DNA of 64,000 bases from Collinsella tanakaei (GTDB lineage: Bacteria; Actinomycetota; Coriobacteriia; Coriobacteriales; Coriobacteriaceae). Shown here piece by piece: positions 45,213 to 54,730 of the stretch. Position 1 is the first letter of the stretch. Each line of letters opens with the position of its first letter. The notes beneath the pieces were generated by a model. It made no database searches. It saw only the letters and a list, made by a program, of their open reading frames with translations, and had not been told where the DNA came from. The stretch is taken from contig NZ_JAUDCO010000007.1 in assembly GCF_030373545.1 (NCBI RefSeq), positions 36,619 to 100,618 on the forward strand, written 5' to 3'. The translations under genes were made by a program, and so were the position numbers.

Positions 45213-45782
45213 TTATTGCTCCGTTTGGCGATGTGGGAAGAACATCAGGCCGAACTCCCAGGGCACCGCACCCTCCTTGGGTGATTCGTGTGCCTCCAGA
45301 AACGAAGCAATCTGGTCCTGGAGCTGCCGCGCCTCTTCCTCGGTGAGGTAGACGAAACCGTCGCGCAGGTCGCCGTGCGTGAGGCCGAGCTTCTGCTCCC
45401 GCTCGATCTCGGGCGAGGCGATGTAGGAGCGCAGGGCGTCGTAGGTGCGCTGGTGGAGGTAATCGACCAAGAAGGCCTTCTCCTCCTGCAGGTCATCGCG
45501 CGCGCTGGCGCGGACGTTCACCGCGGTCGGGATAAAGCGCCAGTACTTCGCCGTGATGCCGCGGATGAGCTCGGTGTGGTCGAGCTCGACGAGGCCGAGC
45601 GTATCGAGCTTCTTCATGTGATGCGTAACCGACGAGGCCGAGATTCCCATGGCGTCGGCGAGCTGCTTGCAGGTGGCCGGCCGCGCCATCACCTGCATCG
45701 CGCGCAACAAGCGCTGACGCTGGGGGTTCATGTAGATGTCGAGCTGTTCGCGCGTGGTGATATCGAGGCTCGCCTGAGGCAT
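45213..45782 (-). CDS. ArsR/winged-helix transcription regulator
   Basis: This 189-residue protein has an N-terminal winged helix: QRQRLLRAMQVMARPATCKQ, LADAMGISASSVTHHMKKLD (recognition helix) and a wing around YWRFIP. A longer C-terminal helical part may bind ligand or dimerise. It is the first gene of an operon with the MFS transporter. The inverted repeat 20-53 bases upstream is a likely autoregulatory operator. Confidence 0.85.
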   Translation of the reverse strand: MPQASLDITTREQLDIYMNPQRQRLLRAMQVMARPATCKQLADAMGISASSVTHHMKKLDTLGLVELDHTELIRGITAKYWRFIPTAVNVRASARDDLQEEKAFLVDYLHQRTYDALRSYIASPEIEREQKLGLTHGDLRDGFVYLTEEEARQLQDQIASFLEAHESPKEGAVPWEFGLMFFPHRQTEQ

Positions 45783-45801
45783 GGTCCGCTCCTTCCTGCT
45801 T

Positions 45802-45835
45802 GTTGCACAGTATGGTACGTTACAGATTGTGCAAC
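45802..45835. promoter_or_regulatory. Candidate operator of the ArsR/MFS operon
   Basis: The perfect inverted repeat GTTGCACA-N18-TGTGCAAC lies directly upstream of the regulator start, a typical place for autorepression. Confidence 0.6.
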
Positions 45836-46007
45836 GTCAAGAAATCAGTTTCCCGATCGCCCAAGACTGGGGCGACCGACCCGGCTACACCGCCTCTCAC
45901 CTGCAGGGCAACCGGCAGTTGACACCTCTTGGCGTCCTGTTGGTATGCCACGCGAGCGCTGTCGGTAGAATCTAGGTGACACGTCATTCGCTTTCAGGGA
46001 GGCACCC

Positions 46008-46727
46008 ATGGCATCCCTCCGTAAGCCAGCGCACAACCTGGCCCAAGCCCTTCGCGCCGCACGGCAATCCCACGGCCTCACGCAAGGCCAGCTCGCCGTT
46101 CGCTTGGGCGTGACACGGCAGGCGATCTCGAAATGGGAACACGGGCAGTCGCAACCCGACCTTGGCAACCTCAGGCAACTCGCCGAGGTATACGGTTGTA
46201 CCGTCGATGAGCTGTTGGGTCCCTCCGGTCATGTTCCAGCGAGCGCCGTTTTGAACGACGGCGTGCCCGCGGCTCAGGCCACACCCTCCGAAGGCGCACG
46301 CATCATGCGCGATCGCTCGCTCGTGTGGAAGCACGCCCTGGCCTCTGGCTGCCTGCTGGGCGCCGGACTGGCAGCGGTGGATGCTCTGGGCCGCGCCTAC
46401 GACCCGGAAACGTCGCCCTGGCTGCTATTCGTCTATTGCGCTGTGGCGCTCTTCTGCACGGCCAAGCTGTTCGGGTACTACGCGGAGTACGGCCAGCGTG
46501 GCGGAACGCGACTCGCACCGGCTCTCACCTGCGCGCTCATCGCATTCGCCTCGGTGGTACCGCTCGTTTTCGGTGCTTCGTCCACCGTCATGGCCCTTTG
46601 CGCGCTCGCCGGCTTCGCATGCATCTTGTGCTCCAACCGCATATTCGCCTGGCGTCTGCTCTACCAGCGCACATGGGATCCGCGCGAAGATTTCCGCGAC
46701 CCGTGGGGCCGCAAGAACCACGCGTAG
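46008..46727 (+). CDS. XRE-family HTH membrane protein
   Basis: This 239-residue protein is preceded by AGGGAGG. The N-terminal Cro/CI-type HTH (about 10-65) has the pattern GLTQGQLAVRLGVTRQAISK and WEHGQSQPDL, TVDELLG. A linker leads to about four membrane helices (about 105-225: HALASGCLLGAGLAAVDA, PWLLFVYCAVALFCTAKLFG, LTCALIAFASVVPLVFG, TVMALCALAGFACILC). Such fusions may be membrane-anchored regulators. Targets are unknown. Confidence 0.85.
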   Translation: MASLRKPAHNLAQALRAARQSHGLTQGQLAVRLGVTRQAISKWEHGQSQPDLGNLRQLAEVYGCTVDELLGPSGHVPASAVLNDGVPAAQATPSEGARIMRDRSLVWKHALASGCLLGAGLAAVDALGRAYDPETSPWLLFVYCAVALFCTAKLFGYYAEYGQRGGTRLAPALTCALIAFASVVPLVFGASSTVMALCALAGFACILCSNRIFAWRLLYQRTWDPREDFRDPWGRKNHA

Positions 46728-46851
46728 CGATAGCGGCACGCCGCGCCCCGCTGCAGACGAGGACGCGGCGCGATCCATCGGGCTTTGGTGTTACCGCTCT
46801 ACCGCTGACGGCCCATGAAGAGGCATCGGGCGTTATATCGCGTGCGTTTCG

Positions 46852-47187
46852 CTACTCGCCGATGACGTCGAGACCCTCGATGCCCAGGCGGTCGACCGTC
46901 TCGCTCGTCATCCACAACTCATCGCGGTTGCGCGAGATGAAATCTCGGCTGCCCTCGGTGATCTCGTGGGCGGGTGTGGAGTCGATCGGCAGCTCGTAGA
47001 GCTCCTCCTCGATGGTGACGACCTCGTAGTCATCACCGGAAAGCGTCACGCTGCGCAAGGTGACCGCGTCGTTATCGACGCCCTCCGGAACGCTGCTGCC
47101 GAGCGAGTTGAAGAAAAAGACGCCGATCGCCAAAAAGATAACCAGCAAAACAATCGCGACGGTACGCCCCTTGCCAGGTGCTGCCAT
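46852..47187 (-). CDS. Small membrane-anchored hypothetical protein
   Basis: This 111-residue protein has a short basic start (PGKGRT), one hydrophobic helix (about 9-29, VAIVLLVIFLAIGVFFFN) and an acidic extracytoplasmic part (VTLSGDDYEVVTIEEELYEL). I recognise no family. A modest ribosome site (GAGAGATAGG) precedes the ATG. It stands alone. Confidence 0.65.
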   Translation of the reverse strand: MAAPGKGRTVAIVLLVIFLAIGVFFFNSLGSSVPEGVDNDAVTLRSVTLSGDDYEVVTIEEELYELPIDSTPAHEITEGSRDFISRNRDELWMTSETVDRLGIEGLDVIGE

Positions 47188-47329
47188 GATGCCTATCTCT
47201 CAATCATTGGTTGAACATTATAATTATGCGGGAGATTCCCCAGCTCGTCGGCTACATAAACCAACTTTTCAGCCCGACGTACCGGGTATATCGACCGGCG
47301 CGCTGGAGGATGGCTATCACGCACGAAAG

Positions 47330-47360
47330 ATGTTAAAAAATCCCTAGGGTGTTTTTACAT
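47330..47360. repeat. CCCTAGGG palindrome, short family member
   Basis: ATGTTAAAAAAT-CCCTAGGG-TGTTTTTACAT is an imperfect palindrome. Its reverse complement aligns with the core of the 17590-17691 palindrome (AACACCCTAGGGATT). It lies 15 bases upstream of the fructosamine kinase-like start, in the presumed 5' untranslated region. Confidence 0.65.
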
Positions 47361-47374
47361 GGGAGAGAGACCGT

Positions 47375-48202
47375 ATGCCGAGGTTTGAGCGAGAGAACGT
47401 TGTGAAGATCGGATCGCCGGGAAGCGATGAGCTGCTCTGTGAGGCGGCGGGGCTGCGCTGGCTCGTCGAGGCGGAGGACGGCGGCGGCATCCGCATCGCT
47501 CATGTGCGTGAAGCATCACGCGAGCGCCTGGTGGAAGAGCGCATCGAAACAGGCGCGCCCACGCGCGCGGCGGCGCGGCGCACCGGATCGTCCCTCGCCC
47601 GCATGCATGCCGCCGGAGCGCCCTGGTGGGGCTGCCCGCCGCCCGGCACACCGGATAGCGCTGCGGGCATCGGCCGTGCACTGACGCCCTGGGCCCCACG
47701 CGGCGCCGCATCGAGCTGGGGCGCGTTTTTCGCCGAATACCGCGTGATGTTCTACGTGCGCCTGCTGCGCGACGACGGCTCGTTCGGGCCGCGCGAAACC
47801 GCCTTGCTGGAGCAGGTCGCCTCACGCGTCGCAGCCGGCACCTTTGACGCGCCGCAGCCCGCCCTCGTGCGCGAATCGGGCGCGCCGTGCGCCCGGCTGC
47901 ACGGGGACCTGTGGGCGGGCAACGTCCTCTATCTCGCTGATCCAGGCGCCCCGACCGGCGGCGCTCTCATCGATCCCATGGCCTACGGCGGGCACGCCGA
48001 GACCGATTTGGCCATGCTCCAGCTCTTCGGCTATCCGTTCCTCGAGGACGTGCTCGCCGGCTACGACGAGGCGTCCCCGCTTGCCGACGGCTGGCGCGAG
48101 CGCGTGGGCCTGCACCAGCTGGCACCGCTCTTGCTCCATTGCGTGCTGTTCGGCGGCGGCTACATCCCTGAAACCCTCGCCATCGCCCGCCGCTACGCCT
48201 AG
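47375..48202 (+). CDS. Fructosamine kinase family protein
   Basis: This is a 275-residue protein with a kinase-like (APH/fructosamine kinase) fold. The catalytic loop is CARLHGDLWAGNVLYL, with Asp, Trp and Asn; the metal-binding Asp follows in ALIDPMAYGGHAETDLAMLQ, the exact signature of the fructosamine kinase family. Members phosphorylate ketoamines on glycated proteins or amino acids so they fall apart. At 275 residues it is near normal length. Confidence 0.88.
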   Translation: MPRFERENVVKIGSPGSDELLCEAAGLRWLVEAEDGGGIRIAHVREASRERLVEERIETGAPTRAAARRTGSSLARMHAAGAPWWGCPPPGTPDSAAGIGRALTPWAPRGAASSWGAFFAEYRVMFYVRLLRDDGSFGPRETALLEQVASRVAAGTFDAPQPALVRESGAPCARLHGDLWAGNVLYLADPGAPTGGALIDPMAYGGHAETDLAMLQLFGYPFLEDVLAGYDEASPLADGWRERVGLHQLAPLLLHCVLFGGGYIPETLAIARRYA

Positions 48203-48267
48203 CCGACAAGAGGGCGCCGGATACAAGCCTGTCGTGACAAGTTTGTACCTGGCATCATCTTGTCGGC
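48202..48267. repeat. GACAAG hairpin repeat, copy 2
   Basis: GCCGACAAG at 48202-48210 pairs with CTTGTCGGC ending at 48267; inside, 48235-48267 is the GACAAG...TTGTACCTGGCA...CTTGTCG unit shared with 18681-18713 and 49932-49964. It directly follows the kinase stop codon and may terminate it. Confidence 0.7.
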
Positions 48268-48445
48268 TATACTGAGGGCGTCGACCGAGTGGGGTACCGG
48301 GCCCCGCAGCGCGCGTGGCGGCGCCATCGGATCGGCAGAAAGGCAGGACACGGTGCGGATTCGCTAGACAGCTCATCGTTTGACGAACCCTGCGCATGCA
48401 GGGAGGCCACCGCGGCGCGTGCCGCGTGTCACCAGGAGTATGTCT

Positions 48446-49924
<1,479 letters not shown>

Positions 49925-49931
49925 GCATCAC

Positions 49932-49964
49932 CCGACAAGTTTGCACCTGGCACCATCTTGTCGC
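49932..49964. repeat. GACAAG hairpin repeat, copy 3
   Basis: CCGACAAGTTTGCACCTGGC followed by ACCATCTTGTCG, between the convergent ABC-F and GH13 genes; probably acts as the terminator for one or both. Confidence 0.7.
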
Positions 49965-51316
49965 TATCGTGCTGCGAGGTAGCGGACCTCGAAGGGCGCG
50001 AGCTCGAGCGTACCGGTGAGCTCGACGGACACGGCATCCGCATCGAGCAGGTCCGCGAACGTGCCCGCAAGCTCGCCCGCCTGCAGCACGAACGGCTCGT
50101 CGACGGCGTTCACCGCCACGAGCACGCGCTCGGCGGGCTGATCGCCGTATGCCTCGACCGCGCGCTCGAACAGCAGCTGCTTGTTGGTAATCACCACGTT
50201 GCGGTACGTGCCGTAGTTAAGCGCGCGGCATCCACGGCGTGCCGCGATGAGGCCGTGCAGCCAGTCCGTCAGCTCGTTGGGCTCAGGCTCGACAAGCTCG
50301 GGGCGCAGGTCGTAGTCGTCGTGATCCCCCTTTACGCCCGTCTGCCCCCACTCGCTGCCGTAGTAGATGCACGGGATGCCCGGCATGCCGAACAGCACGC
50401 CGTACGCCGGCCGGATGCAGCGCGGCTCAGTGAGAATGCTCGCCAGGCGCGTGACGTCGTGATTGTCCGCAAAGCTCAGCAGATGCAGTCCTCGATAGAT
50501 GCACCAAGGATCGCCGCCGAACTGCCGATGCAGCGAATGGGCGATCTCGAACATGTTCTGCGAGTTGAAGCTCGAATACAGGCCCTTGTAGCACTCGTAG
50601 TTGGTGCACGAGTGCAGCATCTGGTCGTTGACGAGCTGGCTGTAATCGCCGTGCAGGGTCTCGCCGATCAGCACGAACTCGTGCTCGGGTCCGGACGCCG
50701 CCGTGAGCTCGCCCGCCACGCCGCGCAGACGCCGCATGAAATCGTGGTCGAGCGAGTAGGCCACATCCAGCCGCAGCCCGTCGATCATGAACTGCGCGCG
50801 CCACCTGCGCACGCAGTCGAGCAGGTACTCCACCACCTCGGGGTTGCGCAGGTTGAGCTTGACGAGGTCGAAGCAGCCCTCCCAGCCCTCGTACCAAAAG
50901 CCGTCGTCAAACGCGGAATTGCCGTCAAAGTTGGTGAAGAACCAATCCCGATAGGGCGAGTCCCAGCGCTTCTCGCGCACGTCCTGAAACGCCCAGAACT
51001 CACGGCCCACATGGTTGAACACGGCATCGAGCACCACGCGGATACCGTGCTCGTGCAGCACGCGCACGACCTCGGCGAAGTCCTCGTTCGTGCCCAGACG
51101 GCAGTCGATGCGATGCAGGTCGCGCGTATCGTAGCCATGTGCGCTCGACTCGAACACGGGGTTGAGCAGCACGGCGCCCACACCGAGCTTTTGCAGGTAG
51201 GGAGCCCACTCGGCCACACGTTGGATCCGATGCGCCTGCACGCCGTCGTTGTGCAGCGGCGCGCCGGTGAAGCCGATGGGATAGATCTGATAGAACGTGG
51301 TCTCGTATGCCCACAT
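49964..51316 (-). CDS. GH13 alpha-amylase family enzyme
   Basis: The ATG at 51316 follows AAGGAGG and gives 450 residues. Conserved regions: I DAVFNHVG, II GLRLDVAYS (nucleophile Asp), III LIGETLHGDY (acid/base Glu), IV SFADNHDVTR. No signal peptide, so it is a cytoplasmic enzyme acting on maltodextrins or cyclomaltodextrins taken into the cell. The exact subfamily (maltogenic amylase, cyclomaltodextrinase or glucosidase) cannot be fixed by eye. Confidence 0.88.
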   Translation of the reverse strand: MWAYETTFYQIYPIGFTGAPLHNDGVQAHRIQRVAEWAPYLQKLGVGAVLLNPVFESSAHGYDTRDLHRIDCRLGTNEDFAEVVRVLHEHGIRVVLDAVFNHVGREFWAFQDVREKRWDSPYRDWFFTNFDGNSAFDDGFWYEGWEGCFDLVKLNLRNPEVVEYLLDCVRRWRAQFMIDGLRLDVAYSLDHDFMRRLRGVAGELTAASGPEHEFVLIGETLHGDYSQLVNDQMLHSCTNYECYKGLYSSFNSQNMFEIAHSLHRQFGGDPWCIYRGLHLLSFADNHDVTRLASILTEPRCIRPAYGVLFGMPGIPCIYYGSEWGQTGVKGDHDDYDLRPELVEPEPNELTDWLHGLIAARRGCRALNYGTYRNVVITNKQLLFERAVEAYGDQPAERVLVAVNAVDEPFVLQAGELAGTFADLLDADAVSVELTGTLELAPFEVRYLAAR

Positions 51317-51406
51317 GGCAGCCTCCTTGCCATCGAATGGTCCGAGGCAAGTATACCCGCCGGGCAACGGCCGGGACGGGCGGAGGCCGAGGTTGGCGAC
51401 GACCGT

Positions 51407-51479
51407 GGGAAAATAGGGACAGGCACTTTTTCCCAGGCGGGTTCCCAGGCGGCACAATGGTGCCTGTCCCTAATTTCCC
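51407..51479. repeat. GGGACAGGCAC inverted repeat, copy 1
   Basis: GGGAAAATAGGGACAGGCAC (51407-51426) and GTGCCTGTCCCTAATTTCCC (51460-51479) form an almost perfect stem. It abuts the stop of the duplicated membrane protein gene. A related element is at 52329-52391. Confidence 0.75.
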
Positions 51480-52195
51480 TAACCCATCAGCGACCCGTTG
51501 AAATGGATGATTGCCACCAGCATGAACACGAGACCGAAACCGAACGCCGCGGCGCCTGTAGCCGTGAGCACCTTGGTCCACCGCGGCACGGGACGCCACC
51601 GCGAGCCAAGCAGCGCGCCGACGATGCTCGCGGCAAGGCCCGTACCCATCACGATCATGCCGGCACCCTCCCACCGCGCCAGCGCGGCATAGTTCCCGGG
51701 AGCGACATTCACCAGGTGATAGCTGTGCAGGGCCGACGGGTCACCCGAAGCGATCATCATCGCGCCCGGCACGACCGTGACGGCGCAGCCGATCACGGCG
51801 ACCACGACGCCGAGCCCCGTGACGAGCGCCCGCGATGAACCCTCGGATGCGCGCGCATCGCCACCGGCGCCCGCAAACGAGAACAGCGACCCATTGAAAT
51901 GCATGATCGCGCCGAACGTCAGGGCAAGACCCGCCACGAGCAGCACGATGCCGACGATGGAAAGCCACTCCGGCATCCCTGTCGCGGGAGCGAGCAGCGC
52001 ACAGCCGATGCCGCACGCCAGCATGCCGGCGCCCGACCAACGGGCAAGTGAGGGCATCTTCGCAGGCGGCGTCGCGGTGTAATGATAGCTATGCATGATG
52101 CGGGCGTTGCCCGTCACGAGCATATACACCCCGCACGCACCGACCAGCAGCCCAACCAGTAAACAGGTGATGAACCCACCCGTCTGCGCGTCCAT
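51479..52195 (-). CDS. Internally duplicated six-helix membrane protein
   Basis: This 238-residue protein consists of two similar halves of about 115 residues. Each has the pattern helix, HSYH motif (IMHSYHYTATPPAKM; ALHSYHLVNVAPGNY), ARWSGAG or ARWEGAG, two more helices, and a closing HFNGSL (residues near 102 and 232). The order of elements is the same in both halves, so this is a fused tandem duplication of a three-helix unit. I do not recognise a named function. It has a good GGAGG-type ribosome site and is in no clear operon. Confidence 0.8.
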   Translation of the reverse strand: MDAQTGGFITCLLVGLLVGACGVYMLVTGNARIMHSYHYTATPPAKMPSLARWSGAGMLACGIGCALLAPATGMPEWLSIVGIVLLVAGLALTFGAIMHFNGSLFSFAGAGGDARASEGSSRALVTGLGVVVAVIGCAVTVVPGAMMIASGDPSALHSYHLVNVAPGNYAALARWEGAGMIVMGTGLAASIVGALLGSRWRPVPRWTKVLTATGAAAFGFGLVFMLVAIIHFNGSLMG

Positions 52196-52328
52196 GGCAC
52201 GCCTCCTTGGAGCCGAACCGACACCTCGTTTTCGAGGGTTGCGTCATGATAGCGCGGTCAGCGCGGGATGCAAGAGCCTATCGCGTGCGCCGCCGAACGG
52301 ACGCCGCGCGGCGGCCAGCGGCATTGGC

Positions 52329-52391
52329 GGGACAAAGGTGCCTGTCCCCATTTTCCCGCCGGTGGGAAAAAGGGACAGGCACCTTTGTCCC
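52329..52391. repeat. GGGACAGGCAC inverted repeat, copy 2
   Basis: GGGACAAAGGTGCCTGTCCC and its exact complement flank a smaller stem (TTTTCCC / GGGAAAA). It lies just downstream of the YczE-like gene and could be its terminator. Confidence 0.75.
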
Positions 52392-52399
52392 ACTTGCCC

Positions 52400-53053
52400 C
52401 TATATTCCCATCGCGCGGATGGGGGCTGCGGTCTTGGGCAGCCAGAACTGCACGAGCGGACCGGTGCAAAACGCCGCGACCACCGTGCCCACGCCCACGG
52501 TACCGCCGAGCACGAAGCCCGCGGCCACGAAGAACAGGTCGCAGCCCACGCGCACCCAGCGAAACTCGATCTTCTCCAGCTTGTCGGACAGGATGATGGC
52601 GACGAGATCGTTGGGGCCGGTGCCCGCGTTGCTGTTGATGACGATCGACATGCCGAGGGCGAGCACCGCGCAGCCCACGAGCATGCTGATGACGCGCAGC
52701 GCCATGGGAGAGGCCTCGTTGATGACGCCCTGCAGCATCCAGGTGAACAGGTCGATGATGGGGCCGCCGCAAAACGCGCAGACCACGGTACCCGGCTTGA
52801 CGTAGCCCTTGGTGGTGAGCAGCATGAGCACCATGAGGATGCACAGCACGATCACGTGGACCGTGCCGACCGTCAGATGGAAGACCCGCGACAGGCCCTG
52901 AATGAACACCGTGAACGTATCGGTGCCGAGCGCCGACTGCAAGAACAGCGTGACGCCCAAATGCGCCACGGTCAGGCCGATCAGAAGGATGATCAGGGCC
53001 TTTGCCCAGTCGCCCAGGCTCCGCCCGGACGTATCGCTCGCAAACTGCGCCAT
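52400..53053 (-). CDS. YczE/YitT-like membrane protein
   Basis: The ATG at 53053 follows GAGAGGGGG and gives 217 residues. There are about six hydrophobic segments and the family pattern LGVTLFLQSALGTDTFTVF and SIVINSNAGTGPNDLVAIIL. These proteins are common in Gram-positive bacteria, with no settled function. It is divergent from the Rrf2 regulator, which may control it. Confidence 0.82.
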   Translation of the reverse strand: MAQFASDTSGRSLGDWAKALIILLIGLTVAHLGVTLFLQSALGTDTFTVFIQGLSRVFHLTVGTVHVIVLCILMVLMLLTTKGYVKPGTVVCAFCGGPIIDLFTWMLQGVINEASPMALRVISMLVGCAVLALGMSIVINSNAGTGPNDLVAIILSDKLEKIEFRWVRVGCDLFFVAAGFVLGGTVGVGTVVAAFCTGPLVQFWLPKTAAPIRAMGI

Positions 53054-53182
53054 CGCGCCCCCTCTCCATGGAATCTTTGATACTAAAGCAAACGACCCCC
53101 TGATGGAACGGGGTAAGCGCGAAGATAGATACGGGGATGCGAAAACGCGTCTCATGTTTTCGCATAAACGAAAGGAGCCGTC

Positions 53183-53623
53183 ATGCAGATCTCGACTCGC
53201 TTCAGCATGGCCGTCCACACACTGCTCGCCATCGGGCACTTTGCACCGGAACAGCGCGCGACCTCGACGTTTATCGCGAAAAGCGTGAACGCCAACCCCG
53301 TTGTCATCCGTCGCGTTCTCGGCCAGCTCAAAGACGCTGGGCTCGTGGAGGTCGAGATGGGACTCGGCGGCGCCACCTTGGCGCGCGATGCCGAGCAGAT
53401 CACGCTACTCGACGTGTATCGCGCGGTCGAAAGCAGCGAGGAGCACCTGTTCAACTTCCATGAGGGCCCTAACCCCGCCTGCCCGGTCGGGCGCAACGTG
53501 CACGCGGTGCTCGACGGCGAGCTCGACGCGGCGCAGGCCGCCCTGGAAAACCGTCTCGCGCAGACTACCCTCGCCGACCTGCTCAACCGCATCGACACGC
53601 TCGTCGCCGAGCAGGACAAGTGA
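53183..53623 (+). CDS. Rrf2-family transcription regulator
   Basis: This is a 146-residue winged-helix protein, MQISTRFSMAVHTLLAIGHF with recognition region NANPVVIRRVLGQLKDAGLV and wing MGLGGATLARD. Fe-S members carry three clustered cysteines; only one Cys (NPACPVGRN) is present here, so it more likely belongs to the cluster-free (YwnA-like) type. It is followed by a hairpin at 53652-53701 and divergent from the YczE-like gene. Confidence 0.88.
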   Translation: MQISTRFSMAVHTLLAIGHFAPEQRATSTFIAKSVNANPVVIRRVLGQLKDAGLVEVEMGLGGATLARDAEQITLLDVYRAVESSEEHLFNFHEGPNPACPVGRNVHAVLDGELDAAQAALENRLAQTTLADLLNRIDTLVAEQDK

Positions 53624-53651
53624 GTAGGCGATGCCACGTCTCTGATTTGTG

Positions 53652-53701
53652 CCCATGGGTTTGTTTCAGTTACGGGCATCTACATGAGACAAACCCATGG
53701 G
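53652..53701 (+). terminator. Hairpin after the Rrf2 gene
   Basis: CCCATGGGTTTGT (53652-53664) pairs exactly with ACAAACCCATGGG (53689-53701). No T-run follows, so it may be a repeat rather than a strict terminator. Confidence 0.5.
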
Positions 53702-53720
53702 TGAAATGAGTGACCGACTC

Positions 53721-53814
53721 CGCCCGGCGTTAAATCACCCCAGGGGGTTTCTACATTGCCGTGGGAAGCCCCACGGCAATGTAGAAGCCCCCTGGGGTGA
53801 TTTAACGCCGGGCG
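53721..53814. repeat. 45-bp palindrome related to the 17.6 kb element
   Basis: The arms 53721-53765 and 53770-53814 match except for one G-T pair. The base CGCCCGGCGTTAAATCACCC and the ACATTGCC end correspond to the 17590-17691 palindrome with substitutions that keep the pairing. Confidence 0.8.
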
Positions 53815-53872
53815 GCCTTCCGCATCCAGATGGGTACAAACCTCCATGACCGCACACGACGAAGGAGGCCGT

Positions 53873-54394
53873 ATGAACACACTCGAAGCTCTGAACACCC
53901 GCCGCAGCGTCCGCGCCTACAAGCCCGACGCCGTACCCGCTGAGGCTCTCGACAAGATCCTCGAGGCCGGCACCTACGCGCCGACCGGCATGGGACGCCA
54001 ATCCCCCATCATCGTCGCCATCACCGACAAGGAGGTGCGTGACCGGCTATCCGCCCTCAACGCCAAGATCATGGGCGCCGACACCGACCCGTTCTACGGC
54101 GCGCCGGTCGTGCTCGTCGTACTCGCGCGCAAGGACATCCCCACCCACGTCTACGACGGCAGCCTCGTGATGGGCAACCTCATGAACGCCGCCCATGAGC
54201 TGGGGCTTGCCAGCTGCTGGATCCATCGCGCCAAGGAGGAGTTCGAGCTGCCCGAAGGCCACGAGCTGCTGGCCACGCTCGGTCTGGACGCCGACGACTA
54301 CGAGGGCATCGGTCACTGCATCCTCGGCTACGCCGACGGAGACGAACCTGCGCCTAAGCCGCGCAAAGAGGACTACGTCTACCGCATCGCATAA
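53873..54394 (+). CDS. Nitroreductase family protein
   Basis: The ATG at 53873 follows AAGGAGG and gives 173 residues. FMN-binding features are NTRRSVRAYKPDAVP, the TYAPTGMGRQSP segment, and LASCWIHRAKEEF near the C-terminus with GHCILGYAD. It uses NAD(P)H to reduce nitro compounds, quinones or an unknown natural substrate. It is followed by a terminator inside a MITE-like element. Confidence 0.9.
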   Translation: MNTLEALNTRRSVRAYKPDAVPAEALDKILEAGTYAPTGMGRQSPIIVAITDKEVRDRLSALNAKIMGADTDPFYGAPVVLVVLARKDIPTHVYDGSLVMGNLMNAAHELGLASCWIHRAKEEFELPEGHELLATLGLDADDYEGIGHCILGYADGDEPAPKPRKEDYVYRIA

Positions 54395-54399
54395 GCCCG

Positions 54400-54671
54400 C
54401 GGCCGTTCGTGTCGCAAGATTTGGTCACGAGAGGACGATAACTGTCCATTCCAGCAATTAATGAACACCCTGTCTGGCTGTCTGCGGGGTATCCACCTTC
54501 CTTCAAGGCGAGATCGGGACAAGAAAACCGCAGGAACGAGAGGGCCTTCGCCGAATGACGCGGCGGAGGCCCTCTGTTTTGGACTCCGCGGGGCTCCAGA
54601 TGGACCGTCGCACAGCCCCTCGCTGACAATTATCGTCGTCTCGTGACCACATCGACGAAAACGAACGGCCG
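54400..54671. mobile_element. MITE-like element with about 47-bp terminal inverted repeats
   Basis: Left arm 54400-54446 (CGGCCGTTCGT..., GGTCACGAGAGGACGATAAC, TGTC) and right arm 54624-54671 (reverse complement CGGCCGTTCGT..., GGTCACGAGACGACGATAAT, TGTC) are strongly similar. The interior has no protein gene; it contains a strong terminator (54540-54580). No clear target-site duplication is visible. Confidence 0.5.
54540..54580 (+). terminator. Terminator after the nitroreductase gene
   Basis: GAGGGCCTTCGCCG pairs with CGGCGGAGGCCCTC (one mismatch), loop AATGACG, then TGTTTT. Confidence 0.8.
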
Positions 54672-54730
54672 AAGGCGGCCGTGCCAACTTTGGTACCCCA
54701 GGAGACGCTGCCGTAGCCCGCGCTTTCTCC

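Noticed and set aside
48268..48445. Leader peptide or attenuator ahead of the ABC-F gene
   Set aside because: A small palindrome (CCCTGCGCATGCAGGG) and short frames exist, but no clear terminator/antiterminator pair or ribosome site could be assigned.
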